Source: Paenibacillus sp. BIHB 4019 (GTDB lineage Bacteria; Bacillota; Bacilli; Paenibacillales; Paenibacillaceae). Taken from it: 64,000 nucleotides of DNA. Positions within the stretch are counted from its first letter, which is position 1, and each line of letters begins with the position of its first letter. The notes under the pieces are model-generated. The model searched no databases. It had not been told where the DNA came from and saw nothing but the letters and a program-made list of their open reading frames with translations. The stretch covers positions 5,008,501 to 5,072,500 of the forward strand of contig NZ_CP016808.1 in assembly GCF_002741035.1 (NCBI RefSeq). The letters run 5' to 3'. Shown here in pieces: positions 61,486-64,000 of this stretch. Both the position numbers and the translations under genes were made by a program.

Positions 61486-61498
61486 TCGTTGCGGAAAG

Positions 61499-61542
61499 GC
61501 CGCTTGTTTTTTCGATTCGTCGGAAAACAAGCGGTTTTTTTA
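61499..61542 (+). terminator. Terminator after ppiB
   Basis: CCGCTTGTTTT (~61500-61510) pairs with AAAACAAGCGG (~61525-61535), then TTTTTTT. Clear intrinsic terminator. Confidence 0.9.
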
Positions 61543-61682
61543 TAAAAAAGGGACAGCCTGGCTGTTAAGCTGAGAATCAGTATCGAAATTTCTTGCTTTT
61601 TCAATTTTGCGGTGGTAACATTTCATCAGAGTTACATTTTAAAAGTAAGTAACGAGTATTTAATAAAAATAATACAGTGGCT

Positions 61683-61889
61683 TTCCTTCGGGGTCGGGTG
61701 AAATTCCCAACCGGCGGTGATCAGGAGGCTGTCTAAGCGCTTTGAACGTTGAAGCGACAGATATGCTGCCTGTCAGTCCGTGACCCGTGTACATTCCATT
61801 CAGAGCGTGTGAACGCATGAGCGGTTTATATACGGCTGACCTGGTGCAATTCCGGGACCGACAGTACAGTCTGGATGGGAGAAGGAGAC
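61683..61889 (+). ncRNA. FMN riboswitch (RFN element)
   Basis: Six-stem junction RNA that binds FMN and shuts down riboflavin gene expression. The 5' conserved part CCTTCGGGGTCGGGTGAAAT, the middle CAGTCCGTGACCCG, and the 3' part TGACCTGGTGCAATTCCGGG with GACAGTACAGTCTGGATGGG are all present in the expected order. It lies 150-360 bp before ribD. Confidence 0.97.
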
Positions 61890-62005
61890 ACTTTCAAGGC
61901 GTGATTTCATGCTTATTTGCTTGCACTTTTTTTTGCTGGGCAATTAGGTCTGTTAAAATCGATTATTTGTGTACTTGAAAGCGGGTCTCTAAGATATACT
62001 CTCAT

Positions 62006-62038
62006 CTCCGTTGGCTATGTTGCTAATGGAGGTTTTTT
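62006..62038 (+). terminator. FMN riboswitch expression platform: terminator overlapping the ribD ribosome site
   Basis: CTCCGTTGGC (62006-62015) pairs with GCTAATGGAG (62022-62031) using G-U pairs, then TTTTTT. The stem includes the GGAG of the ribD ribosome site, so it can act on termination and on translation. Confidence 0.7.
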
Positions 62039-62044
62039 GCGTTC

Positions 62045-63151
62045 ATGGATATTTTGAATGACAGTTATTATATGAGCTTGGCACTGGATATGGCAGAGAA
62101 AGCGGCTGGGCAGACGGATATTAATCCCGTCGTCGGCTGCGTCGTAGTAAAGGATGGCCGGATTATCGGCCTCGGCACGCATCTCAAGCGGGGAACCGGG
62201 CATGCCGAGGTGCATGCGCTGCAAATGGCGGGAGAGGAAGCGGAAGGCGCCACCGCTTATGTGACGCTGGAGCCTTGCAGCCATTTTGGCAAGACGCCTC
62301 CTTGCTGCGAAAGGCTCATTGATGCCAAGGTCGCACGGGTAGTCGTGGCTACAACCGATCCGAATCCGCAGGTAGCTGGGCGTGGCCTTGAACGGCTGAA
62401 GGAATGCGGCATTGAGGTTGAAGTGGGCCTACTAGGAGAACGCTCCAACCAAATGAATGAGAAATTCAACAAATACATTACGACGAAGCTGCCGTTTGTC
62501 ACCCTTAAGACAGCGAGCACGCTCGACGGCAAAATCGCTTCCCGCACCGGAGACAGCAGATGGGTAACGGGCAGTGCGGCAAGGGAGCAGGTGCACACGC
62601 TGCGCCATCAGCATATGGGCATCATGGTCGGTATCGGCACCGTGCTTGCCGATGATCCCCAGCTGACGACGAGAGCGGACGTACCGGCGCTGCATCCGGT
62701 GCGTATAGTCATCGACAGCAGCCTCAAGCTGCCGCTCACCGCGCGTGTAGTGACGGATCGGACAGCAAGGACGATCGTCATTGCAACTGAGCAGGCGGAT
62801 GAAGCCAAGGCGCAGGAGCTGCTGGCAGCCGGCGTTGAGCTCATTCGGGCAGGCACTGGCAAGCAGGTAGATTTGCCGCAAGCAATGAGAAAGCTTGGCG
62901 AGCTGGAAATCGGTTCGATTTTGCTGGAAGGCGGCGGCAAGCTTAATGGCGCGATGCTGACAGCCGGACTCATCGACAAAATCATGCTTTATATGGCGCC
63001 TAAAATTATCGGCGGGGCAGCCGCTCCCGGCACCTTTGATTTTGAAGGTTTTGAGAAAATGGCACAGGCGATTGAGCTGGAGCGTATGCAGGTGGAACAA
63101 GCGGGGGCTGATATTTGCATTAGCGGCTACCCTGCCTACCGCGATGTTTAG
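62045..63151 (+). CDS. ribD: Bifunctional riboflavin deaminase/reductase RibD
   Basis: 368 aa. The N-terminal zinc deaminase domain has TGHAEVHAL and PCSHFGKTPPCC; the C-terminal reductase domain begins near residue 148 (LPFVTLKTASTLDGKIASR) and ends with ILLEGGGKLNGAML. It performs steps two and three of riboflavin synthesis. ATG 62045 has GGAGG 9-13 nt upstream, within the riboswitch platform. Confidence 0.96.
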   Translation: MDILNDSYYMSLALDMAEKAAGQTDINPVVGCVVVKDGRIIGLGTHLKRGTGHAEVHALQMAGEEAEGATAYVTLEPCSHFGKTPPCCERLIDAKVARVVVATTDPNPQVAGRGLERLKECGIEVEVGLLGERSNQMNEKFNKYITTKLPFVTLKTASTLDGKIASRTGDSRWVTGSAAREQVHTLRHQHMGIMVGIGTVLADDPQLTTRADVPALHPVRIVIDSSLKLPLTARVVTDRTARTIVIATEQADEAKAQELLAAGVELIRAGTGKQVDLPQAMRKLGELEIGSILLEGGGKLNGAMLTAGLIDKIMLYMAPKIIGGAAAPGTFDFEGFEKMAQAIELERMQVEQAGADICISGYPAYRDV

Positions 63152-63166
63152 AGAGGAGGGCTGGCC

Positions 63167-63856
63167 GTGTTTACAGGTCTGATTGAAGAAGTCGGCAAGC
63201 TGAAGCGGGTGGTCAAGCAGGGCGAGGCGATGGTAGTAACGATTGGTGCTTCCCGCGTCCTAGAAGGCGTAGCACTTGGTGACAGCATTGCGGTAAACGG
63301 CGTATGTCTGACAGTCATCTCCTTTACGGGCAGCACCTTTGATGCCGATGTGATGCCAGAAACGTACCGGCGCTCCAATCTTCACCAGCTGAAGCCCGGC
63401 GAGCAGGTCAATCTGGAGCGGGCGATGCTGGCAGGAGGGCGCTTCGGCGGTCATATGGTTCAGGGGCATATTGACGGTACAGGAACCATTGCCAAAAGGG
63501 AAACCGATGCCAATGCTGTCATATTCAGCATAAAGCTCCATGATGCGGCAACGCTTAAATATGTCATTCCTAAAGGTTCGATCGCCATTGATGGCATCAG
63601 CTTGACGGTTGTCGGGACGAATGATTCAGGCTTCTCAGTATCGGTCATCCCGCATACGCTGGGAGAAACGGCATTACTGGATAAGCGCATAGGCGATTCG
63701 GTTAATATCGAATGCGATATGATTGGCAAATATGTGGAGCATTTGCTGCATTTCAAGCCAGCACGCGAGGCTGGAGCGGCGTCCGGCAGCAAAGCCGGCA
63801 AGGCTGGCGGAGCAAAGCTGAGTGCTGCTTTTCTTAGTGAAAATGGATTTATGTAA
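63167..63856 (+). CDS. ribE: Riboflavin synthase alpha subunit
   Basis: 229 aa from GTG 63167 (AGAGGAGG upstream). Two lumazine-binding repeats are visible: MFTGLIEEVGKL...GDSIAVNGVCLTV and GHMVQGHIDGTGTI...GSIAIDGISLTV. The C-terminal tail of ~25 residues is Ala/Gly/Lys-rich and atypical. It dismutates lumazine to riboflavin. Second gene of the rib operon, 15 bp after ribD. Confidence 0.95.
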   Translation: MFTGLIEEVGKLKRVVKQGEAMVVTIGASRVLEGVALGDSIAVNGVCLTVISFTGSTFDADVMPETYRRSNLHQLKPGEQVNLERAMLAGGRFGGHMVQGHIDGTGTIAKRETDANAVIFSIKLHDAATLKYVIPKGSIAIDGISLTVVGTNDSGFSVSVIPHTLGETALLDKRIGDSVNIECDMIGKYVEHLLHFKPAREAGAASGSKAGKAGGAKLSAAFLSENGFM

Positions 63857-63906
63857 TAACGGATAAATGCTAGTTGAAGTGGTGAATGATCAGGGAGGGA
63901 AGCTTT

Positions 63907-64000
63907 ATGGGACAGCAGGATCAGCCTTTAGAGAAATCTTTGTTCAATACGATTGAGGAAGCGCTTGAGGATTTGCTGCTTGGCAAGCCCGTTATCGTTG
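63907..64000 (+). CDS. ribBA: Start of RibBA (dihydroxybutanone phosphate synthase/GTP cyclohydrolase II)
   Basis: The frame from ATG 63907 (GGGAGGG upstream) runs off the window. LFNTIEEALEDLLLGKPVIV is the usual N-terminus of the RibB domain. Third gene of the rib operon, 50 bp after ribE. Confidence 0.85.
   Translation, partial: MGQQDQPLEKSLFNTIEEALEDLLLGKPVIV

Overview
The window reads as the chromosome of a Gram-positive endospore former of the Paenibacillus/Bacillales type. The evidence is gene order: dxs-tlyA-argR-recN-spoIVB-spo0A, then yqzF, a branched-chain keto acid dehydrogenase cluster, an M20 peptidase, mciZ-nudF-spoIIM-fur, ald, xerD-deoB-punA, dacF-spoIIAA-spoIIAB-sigF, spoVAA-spoVAB-spoVAF-lysA, ppiB, and an FMN riboswitch with rib genes. 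This is close to the B. subtilis order. Host genes are moderately GC-rich with strong GGAGG ribosome binding sites.

The striking feature is an integrative element of about 22.2 kb (about 8105 to 30342) inserted inside spo0A, the master gene of sporulation. Its left junction lies in the part of spo0A that encodes the DNA-binding helix-turn-helix. The element supplies its own last ~76 codons of spo0A, so a full 270-codon gene remains at the left end. The displaced chromosomal 3' end survives as a headless fragment at 30342-30572. The two 3' ends are identical for 104 bp and then differ at 11 bases, all synonymous. A tyrosine recombinase gene follows the rebuilt spo0A by 161 bp on the same strand, with no intrinsic terminator seen between them and with a hairpin over its ribosome binding site. 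A third, decayed match to the spo0A 3' end lies at 31545-31598 and suggests earlier insertions at the same place.

Element contents: the integrase and a coiled-coil partner; an XRE-type regulator with phage tail-tip protein pieces; a winged-helix, possibly replication-related gene followed by almost 1 kb of hairpin-bearing non-coding DNA; and an AT-rich set of short operons with a defence flavour. These include an Abi_C domain protein, two remnants of Mrr-type restriction enzymes, a broken HNH nuclease, a MazG-like pyrophosphohydrolase, a nuclease-like protein with a SEC-C zinc motif, a large protein with a PD-(D/E)XK-like motif, membrane proteins, and many proteins with no recognisable function. 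Several genes are frameshifted or truncated, so this looks like an old, partly decayed prophage or satellite that now carries accessory genes.

Right of the element (30.6-36.5 kb) lie accessory host genes: a lipoprotein, an Imm33-like protein, an ArsR/SulP cluster with shared operator-like repeats, and a FlxA-like protein. From 36.7 kb onward the conserved backbone resumes: bkd genes and lipB for branched-chain acyl-CoA and lipoate metabolism, mciZ, nudF, spoIIM and fur, nucleoside salvage, the sigma-F control operon, spoVA genes, lysine biosynthesis and riboflavin biosynthesis. Small genes below the usual size cut-off include a Prli42-like membrane peptide, mciZ and a Spo0E-like phosphatase.
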